A DNA stretch of 64,000 bases from Actinorhabdospora filicis (GTDB lineage Bacteria; Actinomycetota; Actinomycetes; Mycobacteriales; Micromonosporaceae), in NCBI RefSeq assembly GCF_030269765.1, contig NZ_BSTX01000002.1, forward strand, positions 1,211,379 through 1,275,378, in the 5' to 3' direction. The notes under the pieces are model-generated. The model worked only from the letters and a program-made list of their open reading frames with translations. It was not told the DNA's origin and did no database searches. Position numbers and translations under genes: made by a program. Positions 8,333-17,538 of this stretch are shown here, piece after piece (position 1 is the stretch's first letter; each line of letters opens with the position of its first letter).

Positions 8333-9892
8333 ATGAGCGAACGGACCAGAACCATCACTCGAACGAGGACGGGGACCAAGTCCTCGGCCCCGGCCAAGAA
8401 GACGCCGCGACCACCGGTGAAGAAGCATCCCGTGACCCGCCGCTTCGTGGTGTGGGTGGGCGCGATCGCGCTGATCCTGGGGGGTTTCAGCTACGTCGGC
8501 GTGGGCTGCATGAACAAGGACGGCGGTGCCTCGCGCACGGTCACCGCCGATGAGGCGGCGCGGCTGTCGGGCGTGCGCCAGAAGAACCTGGCGATGGGCA
8601 CGGTGGCCGTGCTGGCGCGCATGCCCAAGGAGCTGGGCGAGACGGAGATCTCCGGCTGGGTCGACTGGACGCAGCCGCTGGTCTACGCGGCGGTCAAGCC
8701 GTCGTCCCAGCCGACCTACACCGGTCTCGTGCAGGCCGTGCCCGGGCTGGTCGCCACGCGGCCGGGCGACCACGCGGCCGATCCGGCGACGCTTCCGGCC
8801 GACGGCTGGAGCGTGCGGCGGACCTCGGTGATGGAGTCGGAGCAGTCGCCCGACCCGACCACGCGCGCGCTGGACATCGTCCTGTCGGCGATGATGGTGC
8901 TGGCCGCCGACCGGCCCGACGACCAGCGCGCCCTCCAGGAGAAGGCCCTGTGGCTGGAGGAGGGCACGATCGACGGGGTGCCGGTGGACGTGTTTCGCGC
9001 GCCCCTGGCCGTCGGCCCGGCGCCGGACCCGTCCTCCTCGGCCTCGGCCGCCCCTGCGGGCGCGCAGCCGGAGGCGATCATGCACGTCGACCGCGAGGGG
9101 CGGCTGCGGCGGCTCCAGGTCAACCCGGGCGGGCAGGGCCTGGCCACCATCGACCTGCTGCTCGAACAGCGTCCAGATCCTGCGCAGGCGCGGATCCCGG
9201 CGATCGACCTGCTCGGGGGGCCGCCGGTGGCGCCCCGCAAGGTCACCGACGCCGAGGCGACGCTGCTGGCGGGCCTGCGCAAGGAGAACGCGGGGACGGT
9301 GTCCACGGTCGACCTGACGATGCCGGTCGCCGACGGCGAGGTCCTGCGCGCGGTCGGCTGGGTCGACTGGCGGCGTCCGCTGCTGTACCTGACCGTCGAC
9401 AATCCCGGTGAGGAGCAGGACGGCCAGATGCTCGTGCTGCCCGGCGGCGTCGGGTGGCGCTCGGCGCCGGTCAAGGGCGAGGCGAAGCGGCCACCGGCGA
9501 CACCGCCGGCGGGCGGCTGGCGCACGCAGGCGTGGTCGGAGCGCGTCGACCCGAACGCCGGGGCCGGTGACATGGACCTGCTGCTGTTCAAGCTGATGTC
9601 GCTGGTCTCCGGGCGCGCCGATGACACCGCGGTGGTCAAGGAGCACGCGAGCTGGCTGCGGGAGGCCCGGCTCGGCAAGCTCCGCGCGACGACCTTCGAG
9701 CTGCCGATGAGCGGCGACCAGGCCGCGCCCAGCGGGCAGGCGCCGTTCCGTTACTGGGTCACCAATGACAAGTCACTGCGCCGGGTCGAGATGCGCACCC
9801 GCCAGTACGGTCTCGCGCACGCCGACCTGGCGCCCGGGACCCTCGGTTATCTCCAGATCCCGTCCGCCGTCACCGCCGCGCTCGGCGGCTGA
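8333..9892 (+). CDS. membrane-anchored protein with a duplicated extracytoplasmic domain
   Basis: I do not recognise a named family. The 519-residue product has a basic N-terminal tail (about 1-38), one transmembrane helix (about 39-62) and a large extracytoplasmic part. That part contains two related repeats of roughly 190 residues. Each begins with an Ala/Leu-rich helix ([24 protein letters not shown]), runs into a GWVDW strand ([20 protein letters not shown]) and ends with a helix-strand tail. The start is the ATG after GGGAGTGGGG. It diverges from uvrB, as an uncharacterised gene sits next to uvrB in mycobacteria too. A regulatory or envelope role is only a guess. Confidence 0.75.
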   Translation: MSERTRTITRTRTGTKSSAPAKKTPRPPVKKHPVTRRFVVWVGAIALILGGFSYVGVGCMNKDGGASRTVTADEAARLSGVRQKNLAMGTVAVLARMPKELGETEISGWVDWTQPLVYAAVKPSSQPTYTGLVQAVPGLVATRPGDHAADPATLPADGWSVRRTSVMESEQSPDPTTRALDIVLSAMMVLAADRPDDQRALQEKALWLEEGTIDGVPVDVFRAPLAVGPAPDPSSSASAAPAGAQPEAIMHVDREGRLRRLQVNPGGQGLATIDLLLEQRPDPAQARIPAIDLLGGPPVAPRKVTDAEATLLAGLRKENAGTVSTVDLTMPVADGEVLRAVGWVDWRRPLLYLTVDNPGEEQDGQMLVLPGGVGWRSAPVKGEAKRPPATPPAGGWRTQAWSERVDPNAGAGDMDLLLFKLMSLVSGRADDTAVVKEHASWLREARLGKLRATTFELPMSGDQAAPSGQAPFRYWVTNDKSLRRVEMRTRQYGLAHADLAPGTLGYLQIPSAVTAALGG

Positions 9893-9920
9893 CCACGAGC
9901 CTTACCCTCCCGCACACCGG

Positions 9921-9958
9921 CCGGCTGGGCGCCGCACCGTCCTAAGGCGCCCAGCCGG
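9921..9958 (-). terminator. coaE terminator that includes the end of the gene
   Basis: CCGGCTGGGCGCC (9921-9933) pairs perfectly with GGCGCCCAGCCGG (9946-9958). The stop codon and the last codons of coaE form one arm, so termination overlaps the coding end. It can also serve the convergent gene. Confidence 0.6.
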
Positions 9959-11117
9959 TCTTCTTCGCCCAGGCCTCGGCCCGGTCGAGGGCGTCGGTGA
10001 ACCACGGTTCCTTCGCCTCGGCGTAGTCCGAGGTGACCGCGTGCTCCACGGCGAGGGCGCGCTTGTGGCCGGCGTAGCCGTCGCGTTCGGCGTCCTCGGC
10101 GCGCAGCCAGTCGCCGAACAGCAGGGCGTACCGCCAGCCGGGGGTGCCTTCGACGCGGACGTGCACGTGGGTGATGTCGCCGGGGTCGGTGCCGCCGAAG
10201 AGCTGCTTGCGCCATTCGTAGGGATCGGGGGCGAAGGGCTTCGGCTCGTCGTGGTCGACGCCGGAGACCCGCACGAACCCGGCACGCGCCAGCTGCGGGA
10301 TCCGCTGGTCGACGTGGGCGAGGTCGCGCACGGTGACCTGGACGTCGATGACGTCCTTGGCCGCCAGGCCGGGGACCGCGGTCGAGCCAATGTGGTCGAC
10401 GCGCAGGGCGACCTCGGCGAAGGCGTGGCGCAGGCGCGCGGCGATGCGCTCGAAACGCGCGGGCCACGCCGGGTCGGGGGCCTTCAGCTCGACCGCGTCG
10501 GGGCGGCGGGCGCGGTGATGTTCGCGGACATTGCGCTCGTAGGGCACCAGGCGCTCCGCCCACAGCTCATCGAGGCGGGCGTGCAGGTCGTCGAGGGTGC
10601 CGGAGTTGTCGAGGAGGACGTCGGCGATCGCGCGGCGGTCCTCGTCGCTCAGCTGGGCGGCGATGCGCTTCTCGGCGTCGGTGGTCCCGCGGGCCTTGAG
10701 GCGCTCCAGCCGGATGTCCATGGCCGTCTCCACCACGATGACCAGGTGGAAGGTGGGCGCCAGGCCGACCTCGGCCAGCAGCGGGATGTCGTGGACGACG
10801 ATGGCGTCCCCGGGCGCCGCGGCGGCCAGTTCCAGGCTGCGGGCGCGCACGCGCGGGTGGATGATCGCCTCCAGCTCGCGCCGGGTCTTCTCGTCCCCGA
10901 AGACGCGCGCGCCGAGCGCGGCGCGGTCGAGGGCGCCGTCCCCGGTCAGCACGTCGCCGAAGGCCGCCACGATCGCGGCGAGCCCGTCGGTGCCGGGGGC
11001 GACGACCTCGCGGGCCAGGACGTCGGAGTCGATGACGACGGCGCCGAGGGACGCCAGATGCGCGGAGACGGCCGACTTGCCCGAGCCGATGCCTCCGGTG
11101 AGGCCGATGTTGAGCAC
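9942..11117 (-). CDS. coaE: dephospho-CoA kinase fused to a GrpB/UPF0157 domain
   Basis: The N-terminal 200 residues are dephospho-CoA kinase, the last step of coenzyme A synthesis. They show the P-loop GLTGGIGSGKS, the lid-type DIPLLAEVGL segment and the family's arginines. The C-terminal part, from about 210 to 391, is a GrpB-like nucleotidyltransferase-fold domain with VDHIGSTAVPGL, KDVIDVQVTV and a conserved FGDWLRA block. The same fusion is known in mycobacterial and streptomycete CoaE, where the added domain seems to affect stability or folding. The start is GTG at 11117. It lies downstream of rpsA on the same strand. Confidence 0.95.
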   Translation of the reverse strand: MLNIGLTGGIGSGKSAVSAHLASLGAVVIDSDVLAREVVAPGTDGLAAIVAAFGDVLTGDGALDRAALGARVFGDEKTRRELEAIIHPRVRARSLELAAAAPGDAIVVHDIPLLAEVGLAPTFHLVIVVETAMDIRLERLKARGTTDAEKRIAAQLSDEDRRAIADVLLDNSGTLDDLHARLDELWAERLVPYERNVREHHRARRPDAVELKAPDPAWPARFERIAARLRHAFAEVALRVDHIGSTAVPGLAAKDVIDVQVTVRDLAHVDQRIPQLARAGFVRVSGVDHDEPKPFAPDPYEWRKQLFGGTDPGDITHVHVRVEGTPGWRYALLFGDWLRAEDAERDGYAGHKRALAVEHAVTSDYAEAKEPWFTDALDRAEAWAKKTGWAP

Positions 11118-11207
11118 GCGGAGAGTCTAGTCACCCGAATCCGGGCGCGCGGTGGCCCGGTGATCATCCCGATCCGGCGGCCGGGCCGCCGCGATCCGCC
11201 CGTGGGC

Positions 11208-11247
11208 GTGAAAGAGCCCGCCCGGTTTCCCGGGCGGGCTCTTTCAC
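11208..11247 (-). terminator. rpsA terminator
   Basis: An 18-bp perfect stem (11208-11225 with 11230-11247) has a four-base loop, with GTGAAAGAG and CTCTTTCAC at its base. It lies 43 bp after the rpsA stop and separates rpsA from coaE. Confidence 0.85.
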
Positions 11248-11290
11248 ACTCCCCTACCGCGCCTTTACACGCGGCCGGTTCGCTGTGGTC

Positions 11291-12784
11291 TTACTTGCCG
11301 CCGGCGAGCTTCTCGCGGAGAGCCGCGAGGGCCTCGTCGGTGGCGAGGGTGCCCGAGGGCTCCTCGGCGGCGGGCTTGGAGGAGCCGCCACCAGAGGACT
11401 TCTTGGCCGCGGGCTCGGCGCCCTCGACGGACGCCGGGGCGTCCTTGATGACCGTCTCGGCGATCTGCTTGGCGTGAGCCTCCCAGCGCTGACGGGCCTC
11501 GGCGTACTGGCGCTCCCACTCCTCGCGAGCGGTGTCGAAGCCCTCAAGCCACTCACCGGTCTCGGAGTCGAAGCCCTCCGGGTAGATGTAGTTGCCCTGG
11601 TCGTCGTACTGCGCGGCCATGCCGTACAGGGTCGGGTCGAACTGCTCCTCGTTCTCCACGAAGGCCTCGTTGGCCTGCTTGAGGGAGAGCGAGATGCGGC
11701 GACGCTCAAGGTCGATGTCGATAACCTTGACCATGACCTCGGAACCGACGTTGACGACCTGCTCCGGCACCTCGACGTGGCGCTCGGCCAGCTCCGAGAT
11801 GTGGACCAGACCCTCGATGCCGTCCTCCACGCGGACGAAGGCACCGAACGGAACCAGCTTGGTGACGCGACCCGGGACGATCTGGCCGATCGCGTGGGTG
11901 CGCGCGAACTGGCGCCACGGGTCTTCCTGGGTGGCCTTCAGCGAGAGGGACACGCGCTCGCGCTCCAGGTCGACGTCCAGGACCTCGACCTCGACCTCCT
12001 TGCCGACCTCGACGACCTCGGACGGGTGGTCGATGTGCTTCCAGGAGAGCTCGGAGACGTGCACGAGGCCGTCCACGCCGCCAAGGTCGACGAAGGCGCC
12101 GAAGTTGACGATCGAGGAGACGACACCCTTGCGGACCTGGCCCTTGGCGAGCTTGTTGAGGAACTCGGTGCGCACCTCGGACTGGGTCTGCTCAAGCCAG
12201 GCACGGCGGGACAGGACCACGTTGTTGCGGTTCTTGTCCAGCTCGATGATCTTGGCTTCGAGCTCGCGGCCCACGTAGGGCTGCAGGTCGCGGACACGAC
12301 GCATTTCCACCAGGGAGGCGGGCAGGAAGCCGCGCAGGCCGATGTCGAGGATGAGGCCGCCCTTGACCACCTCGATGACCGAACCGCGGACGACGCCGTC
12401 CTCTTCCTTGATCTTCTCGATCGTGCCCCAGGCGCGCTCGTACTGGGCGCGCTTCTTCGAGAGGATCAGCCGGCCTTCCTTGTCCTCCTTCTGGAGCACC
12501 AGGGCCTCGATGTGATCACCGACGGCGACGACCTCGGCCGGATCCACGTCGTGCTTGATCGACAACTCGCGCGAGGGGATGACGCCCTCGGTCTTGTAGC
12601 CGATGTCGAGCAGGACCTCGTCCCGATCGACCTTGACGACGGTGCCTTCGACAATGTCGCCGTCATTGAAGTACTTGATGGTCTCGTCGATCGCCGCGAG
12701 GAACTCTTCCTCGGTGGTGATGTCGTCGTTGACCGTGGCGCCTTCGGCGCCGGTGCCCGAGGTGGCCTCGATGCTGCTCGTCAT
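11291..12784 (-). CDS. rpsA: 30S ribosomal protein S1
   Basis: S1 helps the 30S subunit bind and unfold mRNA. The 497-residue product has four S1 OB-fold domains (about 40-105, 120-190, 205-275 and 290-360). They are recognisable from repeated GVVSSIVNFGAFVDLGGVDG- and LVHVSELSW-type strands. The acidic C-terminal tail ends in an Ala/Ser/Gly-rich stretch. The four-domain actinobacterial form is shorter than the six-domain Escherichia coli protein. The start MTSSIEATSG follows a GGAG about 12 bases upstream; earlier in-frame starts lie in a 5' region that does not look coding. Confidence 0.97.
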   Translation of the reverse strand: MTSSIEATSGTGAEGATVNDDITTEEEFLAAIDETIKYFNDGDIVEGTVVKVDRDEVLLDIGYKTEGVIPSRELSIKHDVDPAEVVAVGDHIEALVLQKEDKEGRLILSKKRAQYERAWGTIEKIKEEDGVVRGSVIEVVKGGLILDIGLRGFLPASLVEMRRVRDLQPYVGRELEAKIIELDKNRNNVVLSRRAWLEQTQSEVRTEFLNKLAKGQVRKGVVSSIVNFGAFVDLGGVDGLVHVSELSWKHIDHPSEVVEVGKEVEVEVLDVDLERERVSLSLKATQEDPWRQFARTHAIGQIVPGRVTKLVPFGAFVRVEDGIEGLVHISELAERHVEVPEQVVNVGSEVMVKVIDIDLERRRISLSLKQANEAFVENEEQFDPTLYGMAAQYDDQGNYIYPEGFDSETGEWLEGFDTAREEWERQYAEARQRWEAHAKQIAETVIKDAPASVEGAEPAAKKSSGGGSSKPAAEEPSGTLATDEALAALREKLAGGK

Positions 12785-13046
12785 TAGGGCAAGTGCTCCG
12801 GATACTGGTGGAGTTAGTCGTGCTGGCGCGCGAGAACCCTCCGCCGAGGCGGCCGCGCGCTCAGAACCAGGTGGATCCGCCCGCTTCCGGATGGTTCGTC
12901 CGGTGACGCGGCGTTTCCAACGAGTTGACCTCGTGACCGTCATCGGCGACGCTGACCTGCTCCATGCCGAGGTAGCGGGTTAGTCGACGCAGCGCCCAGA
13001 GTACCGCGTTCATTACCACATGGTCCAACCGCACCCCTGACGGTGG
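12785..13046 (-). promoter_or_regulatory. rpsA upstream region
   Basis: This 262-bp gap holds the rpsA promoter and a long leader. A minus-strand TACTCT (12998-13003) preceded by TTGGAC at 19-bp spacing is the best promoter candidate I see, giving a leader of roughly 200 nt. A small CTGAC/GTCAG hairpin near 13030-13045 may end polA transcripts. Confidence 0.35.
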
Positions 13047-15761
13047 TCAGTGCGCGGCCGAGTCCCAGTCGGCGCCCACGCCCACCGACACGTCCAGCGG
13101 CACGGAGAGTTCGCAGGCGGCGGCCATTTCCTTGCGCACCAGCGCCTCCAGCCGCTCCCGCTCACCGGGCGCGACCTCCAGCACGAGTTCGTCGTGAACC
13201 TGGAGCAGGACGCGGGAGGTGAGCCCCTCGTCACGGATCGCGCGGTCGACGGCGAGCATGGCGATCTTCATGACATCGGCCGCCGAGCCCTGAATGGGCG
13301 CGTTGAGCGCGGCGCGCTCGGCCATCTCCCGCAGCTGCCGGTTGTCGCTGTTCAGCTCGGGCAGGTAGCGGCGGCGGCCGAAGATCGTCTCGGTGTAGCC
13401 CTCGCGGCGGGCCTCCTCCACGACGGTGCGGAGGTAGTCGCGGACGCCGCCGAAGCGCTGGAAGTACTCCTCCATCAGCACGCGCGCCTCCTCGGCGCTG
13501 ATGCCCAGCTGCTGCGAGAGCCCGTACACCGACAGGCCGTAGGCGAGGCCGTAGGACATGGCCTTGATCCGGCGGCGCATCTCGGCGTCGACGTCGGCGG
13601 GGGCGACCTCGAAGACGCGGGCGGCGACGGTGGTGTGCAGGTCCTCGCCGGTGGCGAAGGCGTCGATGAGCCCGGCGTCGCCGGAGAGGTGCGCCATGAT
13701 GCGCATCTCGATCTGGCTGTAGTCGGCCGTCATCAGCTCCTGGTAGCCGGGGCCGACGACGAAGGCGCGGCGGATGAGGCGGCCCTCGTCGGTGCGGATG
13801 GGGATGTTCTGCAGGTTCGGGTCGGTCGACGACAGCCGCCCGGTGGCCGCCACGGTCTGCTGGAACGTGGTGTGGATGCGCCCGTCGTCGGCGACCGAGG
13901 TGAGCAGCCCGGCGACGGTGGTCTTGAGCTTGTCGACCTCGCGGTAGCGCAGCAGGTGCGGGAGCACGGGGTGCTCGGTCTTGATCTGCAGCTGCCGCAG
14001 CGCCTCGGCGTCGGTGGTGTAGCCGGTCTTGGTGCGCTTGGTCTTGGGCAGGCCGAGCTTGTCGAACAGGATCGCCTGGAGCTGCTTGGGCGAGCGCAGG
14101 CTGAACTGCTCGCCAATGACGTCGATGGCGGCCTGCTCGGAGTCGCGGGCGTCGGAGGCGAAGCGGGAGTCGAGCTCGTCGAGGTAGGCGGTGTCGGCGG
14201 CGATGCCGGCGCGTTCCATGTCGGCCAGGACCTGGGCGAGGGGCAGTTCCATCTCGGCGAGCAGGCGGGTGCCGCCGGTGCGCTCCAGTTCGGCGTCGAG
14301 GACCTCGGCGAGGTCGAGGACGGCGCGGGCGCGGCGGATGAGGGCCTGCTCGGCGGCGTCGGCGGGTTCGTCGCCGGTGAGGAGGCCGTCGAGGGTGGGC
14401 TGGGCCTCGGTGGTGGCGGCGACGTCGAGCTCGCGGCGCAGGTAGCGCTGGGCGAGTTCCTCCATGGAGTAGTTGCGGCGTTCGGGCCGGACGAGGTAGG
14501 CGGCCAGGGCGATGTCGGTGTCGAGCCCGGCGACGGTCCAGCCGCGTTCGGCGGTGGCGAGGAGGAAGGGTTTGGCGTCGTGGACGGCCTTGGGGCGGGC
14601 GGGGTCGGCGAGCCAGGCGGCGACGGCGGCCTCGTCGGCGGGGTCGAGGGCGGTGGGGTCCCACCAGGCGGCTTCGTCGCCGGTGGCGGCGGCCATGGCG
14701 GTGAGGTCGCCGGTGCCGCGGCCGAAGTGGCCGGTGACGGCGATGGCGGCGCGGGTGCCGGGGGTGGTGTTGGCGGTGAGCCAGGCGGCGACCTCGCCGG
14801 TGCCGAGGACGGTGCCGGTGACCTGCTCGGCGACGGGTTCGGCGGCGGCCTCTTCGACGGCCTCGCCGATGGCGCGGTCGGCCAGCTGCTGGTTCATGCG
14901 GTCGGCCAGGACGCGGAATTCGAGGGCGTCGAAGAGTTCGGCGACGGCGGCGCGGTCCCAGCCCAGCCATTCGAGGGCGGGTGGGGCGGCGTCGAGTTCG
15001 ACGTCGTCGAGGAGGCGGTTGACCTGGTGGTTGCGGATGACGTCGGAGAGGTGGGCGCGCAGGTTCTCGCCGGCCTTGCCCTTGATGGCGTCGACGTCGG
15101 CGATGATGGCGTCGAGGGAGCCGTAGGTGGTGATCCACTTGGCGGCGGTCTTGGGGCCGACGCCGGGGACGCCGGGGAGGTTGTCGCTCTTCTCGCCGAC
15201 GAGGGCGGCGAGGTCGCGGTAGCGGGGCGGGGTGACGCCGTACTTCTCCTCGACGGCCGCGGGGGTCATGCGGGCGAGGTCGGAGACGCCCTTCTTGGGG
15301 TAGAGGACGGTGACGTGCTCGTCGACGAGCTGGAGGGCGTCGCGGTCGCCGGAGCAGATGAGGGTCTGGTATCCGGCGGCGGTGGACTGGGCGGCGAGGG
15401 TGGCGATGATGTCGTCGGCCTCGAAGCCCTCTTTGCGGATGCCGGTGATGCCCATGGCCGTCAGGACGTCGCCGATGAGTTCGACCTGGCCCTTGAAGCT
15501 GGGGGGTGTGGCGGAGCGGCCGTCCTTGTACTCGGCGTACATCTCGGTGCGGAAGGACACCCGGGACACGTCGAAGGCCACCGCGACGTGGGTGGGCTTC
15601 TCGTCGCGCAGGAGGTTCACCAGCATGGACGTGAAGCCGTAGACGGCGTTGGTGGTCTGGCCGGTGGTGGTGCTGAAGTTCTCCTCGGGGAGGGCGTGGA
15701 AGGCGCGGTAGGCCAGGGAGTGCCCGTCGAGGAGGAGAAGCCGAGGCTGGGTGTCCGTCAC
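13047..15761 (-). CDS. polA: DNA polymerase I
   Basis: This 904-residue repair and Okazaki-fragment polymerase has three parts. Residues 1-290 are the 5'-3' FLAP exonuclease (LLLDGHSLAYRAFHALP, EADDIIATLA, GDRDALQLV, GVPGVGPKTA). Residues about 310-490 form a 3'-5' exonuclease-like domain. From about 510 on is the polymerase, with motif A TADYSQIEMR, motif B RRIKAMSYGLAYGLS and motif C QVHDELVLEV. The first exonuclease motif lacks the DxE pair, so proofreading is probably lost, as is usual in actinobacterial PolA. The start is GTG. rpsA follows on the same strand. Confidence 0.97.
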   Translation of the reverse strand: MTDTQPRLLLLDGHSLAYRAFHALPEENFSTTTGQTTNAVYGFTSMLVNLLRDEKPTHVAVAFDVSRVSFRTEMYAEYKDGRSATPPSFKGQVELIGDVLTAMGITGIRKEGFEADDIIATLAAQSTAAGYQTLICSGDRDALQLVDEHVTVLYPKKGVSDLARMTPAAVEEKYGVTPPRYRDLAALVGEKSDNLPGVPGVGPKTAAKWITTYGSLDAIIADVDAIKGKAGENLRAHLSDVIRNHQVNRLLDDVELDAAPPALEWLGWDRAAVAELFDALEFRVLADRMNQQLADRAIGEAVEEAAAEPVAEQVTGTVLGTGEVAAWLTANTTPGTRAAIAVTGHFGRGTGDLTAMAAATGDEAAWWDPTALDPADEAAVAAWLADPARPKAVHDAKPFLLATAERGWTVAGLDTDIALAAYLVRPERRNYSMEELAQRYLRRELDVAATTEAQPTLDGLLTGDEPADAAEQALIRRARAVLDLAEVLDAELERTGGTRLLAEMELPLAQVLADMERAGIAADTAYLDELDSRFASDARDSEQAAIDVIGEQFSLRSPKQLQAILFDKLGLPKTKRTKTGYTTDAEALRQLQIKTEHPVLPHLLRYREVDKLKTTVAGLLTSVADDGRIHTTFQQTVAATGRLSSTDPNLQNIPIRTDEGRLIRRAFVVGPGYQELMTADYSQIEMRIMAHLSGDAGLIDAFATGEDLHTTVAARVFEVAPADVDAEMRRRIKAMSYGLAYGLSVYGLSQQLGISAEEARVLMEEYFQRFGGVRDYLRTVVEEARREGYTETIFGRRRYLPELNSDNRQLREMAERAALNAPIQGSAADVMKIAMLAVDRAIRDEGLTSRVLLQVHDELVLEVAPGERERLEALVRKEMAAACELSVPLDVSVGVGADWDSAAH

Positions 15762-15818
15762 AGGAGCAGCCTAGTGGGCGGGTGTGACATACCGGCCGGA
15801 CACCACCCGGGGTGGCTC

Positions 15819-15847
15819 TTTACGGATCGGGCGGGGCCGGGTAATCT
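15819..15847 (+). promoter_or_regulatory. promoter of the TauE/SafE gene
   Basis: TTTACG (15819-15824) and TAATCT (15842-15847) are separated by exactly 17 bp, a good sigma-70-type promoter. The expected start of transcription falls inside the inverted repeat that begins five bases further on. Confidence 0.65.
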
Positions 15848-15851
15848 GTTT

Positions 15852-15872
15852 TTCCTATCGACCTAGTAGGAA
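15852..15872 (+). promoter_or_regulatory. probable repressor operator, CymR-like inverted repeat
   Basis: TTCCTA and TAGGAA arms flank a 9-bp spacer, and AATT follows directly. The site covers the predicted transcription start, where a bound repressor would block the promoter. The arms resemble sites of cysteine-responsive Rrf2 regulators (CymR type), from memory only. A cysteine-free Rrf2 protein is encoded at 32828-33277 in this window. Confidence 0.45.
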
Positions 15873-15896
15873 TTCTCGCGTTTCGAGGGGGTGGAC

Positions 15897-16772
15897 ATGC
15901 GCAAGCTCGCGATCCTGGCGCTCATCGGCGCCGCCGCGCAGCTCGTCGACGGCGGGCTGGGCATGGGTTACGGCGTGCTCAGTTCCACCCTGCTGGTGTT
16001 CGCCGGCCTGTCCCCCGCCGCCGCCTCGGCGTCGGTGCACCTGGCCGAGATCGGCACCACCCTCGCCTCGGGCGTATCGCACTGGCGGTTCAAGAACGTC
16101 GACTGGCGCGTGGCGGTCCGCATCGGGCTGCCCGGCGCGGTCGGCGCCTTCGCGGGCGCCACCCTTCTGTCGCACCTTCCGGGCGACGCGGCCAAGCCGT
16201 GGATGTCGGTGATCCTCCTGGTGCTGGGAGCGGCGATCCTCTTCCGCTTCTCCCGGCCCAGGACGCGGCCGATGTCCCCGCATCCCCTGCGCTCGCGCTT
16301 CCTGGTGCCGCTGGGCCTGTTCGCCGGGACGGTGGACGCCACCGGTGGCGGCGGCTGGGGCCCGGTGGCCACGCCCGCGCTGCTGGCCACCGACCGGCTC
16401 GCGCCGGCCAAGGCGGTGGGCACGGTCAACACCGCCGAGTTCGCCGTGGCGGTCGCCGCCAGCCTGGGCTTCCTGCTGAACCTGGAGGGCGGCATCGAGT
16501 GGACGGCGGTGGCGGCGCTGCTCATCGGCGGCGCGGCGGCCGCGCCGGTGGCGGCCTACCTGGTGCGCGTCCTGCCGTCCCACTACCTCGGTCTCGCCGT
16601 CGGCGGCCTCATCGTGGTCACCAACGCACGTGTCGTCCTCATCGCCCTGGACGCCCCCGACGCTCTGCGCTACGCCGTCTACGGGCTCGTCGTGGCCGGC
16701 TGGGCGGGGCTCACCGTCCGCGCGGTCCGCGCCCGCCGCCGCGGTGCGGCGCCGGTGCCCGAGACCGTCTGA
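15897..16772 (+). CDS. TauE/SafE family sulfite or organosulfur exporter
   Basis: This is a 291-residue polytopic membrane protein with about eight helices in two related halves. The halves carry GGLGMGYGV near residue 20 and GGGGWGPVATPALLA near 150, the glycine-rich repeats of the TauE/SafE family. Members export sulfite, sulfonates or related anions. GAGGGG six bases upstream favours ATG at 15897 over GTG at 15891. The strong promoter with an overlapping TTCCTA/TAGGAA operator suggests control by sulfur supply, although no sulfate assimilation genes are adjacent. Confidence 0.85.
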   Translation: MRKLAILALIGAAAQLVDGGLGMGYGVLSSTLLVFAGLSPAAASASVHLAEIGTTLASGVSHWRFKNVDWRVAVRIGLPGAVGAFAGATLLSHLPGDAAKPWMSVILLVLGAAILFRFSRPRTRPMSPHPLRSRFLVPLGLFAGTVDATGGGGWGPVATPALLATDRLAPAKAVGTVNTAEFAVAVAASLGFLLNLEGGIEWTAVAALLIGGAAAAPVAAYLVRVLPSHYLGLAVGGLIVVTNARVVLIALDAPDALRYAVYGLVVAGWAGLTVRAVRARRRGAAPVPETV

Positions 16773-16777
16773 AAGCT

Positions 16778-16824
16778 CGGGTCCCGGCCCGCGGCGCCTG
16801 TCTCCCGGCGCGGTCCGGGACCCG
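16778..16824 (+). terminator. terminator of the TauE/SafE gene
   Basis: CGGGTCCCGG (16778-16787) pairs with CCGGGACCCG (16815-16824), and GCGCC with GGCGC extends the fold inward. It starts six bases after the stop codon. Confidence 0.65.
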
Positions 16825-16835
16825 CTCGCACTTCG

Positions 16836-16865
16836 CGGGGCCGCGCCGGGGCGGGCGCGGCCCCG
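16836..16865 (-). terminator. dps terminator
   Basis: A perfect 12-bp GC stem (16836-16847 with 16854-16865) with a six-base loop lies seven bases past the dps stop on the minus strand. Confidence 0.65.
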
Positions 16866-16872
16866 TGAGGCG

Positions 16873-17343
16873 TCAGCCCTGCTCGGCCTGGAGCATCCAG
16901 TACTGCTTCTCCAGCTCGCCGGTGATGCCGATGAGCACGTCCTGGGTGACCGGGTCGGCCTCGGCGGTCTCGTCCACGCGGGCGCGCATGCGCTCGATGA
17001 CGCCGGCGTAGGCGTCCACGAAGTAGGCGATGACGTCGCTGTCGGTGAGCTGGCCGTCCTTGATCGCCGGGAGGCCGGTGTCCGAGGCGACGGTGCCCGC
17101 GCGGCCGTCGGGCGACAGGCCGATGGTCACCGCGCGCTCGGCGACGGTGTCGGCCGCCAGGCGGGCGGCGTCCACGATCTCGTCGAGCTGCAGGTGCAGC
17201 GAGCGGAAGTTGCGTCCGTACACGTTCCAGTGGGCCTGCTTGCCGACGAGGGACAGGTCGACCAGGTCGGCGAGCGCCCCCTGGAGGGCCGCGCCGGTGA
17301 CCTTGCGGGCGCCTTTGGAGAGCGGAGACTTGATGATCGCCAT
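16873..17343 (-). CDS. dps: Dps family ferritin-like DNA-protection protein
   Basis: Dps forms a 12-subunit shell that oxidises and stores iron and can bind DNA. The 156-residue protein has the ferroxidase signature: a histidine in KQAHWNVYG and, about 27 residues on, the acidic residues in LDEIVDAARLAADTVAER. The partner tryptophan and glycine spacing are as in Dps. The start MAIIKSPLSK is unambiguous relative to the domain. It is transcribed away from the ABC exporter operon. It complements the bacterioferritin encoded at 51.7 kb. Confidence 0.93.
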   Translation of the reverse strand: MAIIKSPLSKGARKVTGAALQGALADLVDLSLVGKQAHWNVYGRNFRSLHLQLDEIVDAARLAADTVAERAVTIGLSPDGRAGTVASDTGLPAIKDGQLTDSDVIAYFVDAYAGVIERMRARVDETAEADPVTQDVLIGITGELEKQYWMLQAEQG

Positions 17344-17475
17344 GGGAACTGTCCTCTCGGGGCTTCTCGATGTGTCCTCATTGATCAACGCCGCGGGCGC
17401 GGGTTTCGTGCCGTGCCGGGGGCGAGACGTCCGCCACCGCGACACCCGTCACAGCGGGCCGGGCCCCTGACGGAT

Positions 17476-17494
17476 GTCATGCCGGGCCCATGAC
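17476..17494 (+). promoter_or_regulatory. inverted-repeat operator upstream of the ABC/two-component operon
   Basis: GTCATG and CATGAC are perfect 6-bp arms around CCGGGCC. The flank also repeats GCCGGGCCC plus TGACG at a 24-bp period. It lies about 45 bp before the first gene of the operon that ends with a NarL-type response regulator, so that regulator is the natural candidate to bind here. Confidence 0.45.
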
Positions 17495-17538
17495 GCACGG
17501 CATCCGTCCCGGGCGCCCGCGGGCCGCATCGTGGAGAC

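Noticed and set aside
13050..15866. 938-residue frame antisense to polA
   Set aside because: Glycine- and valine-rich low-complexity translation of the complementary strand of polA.
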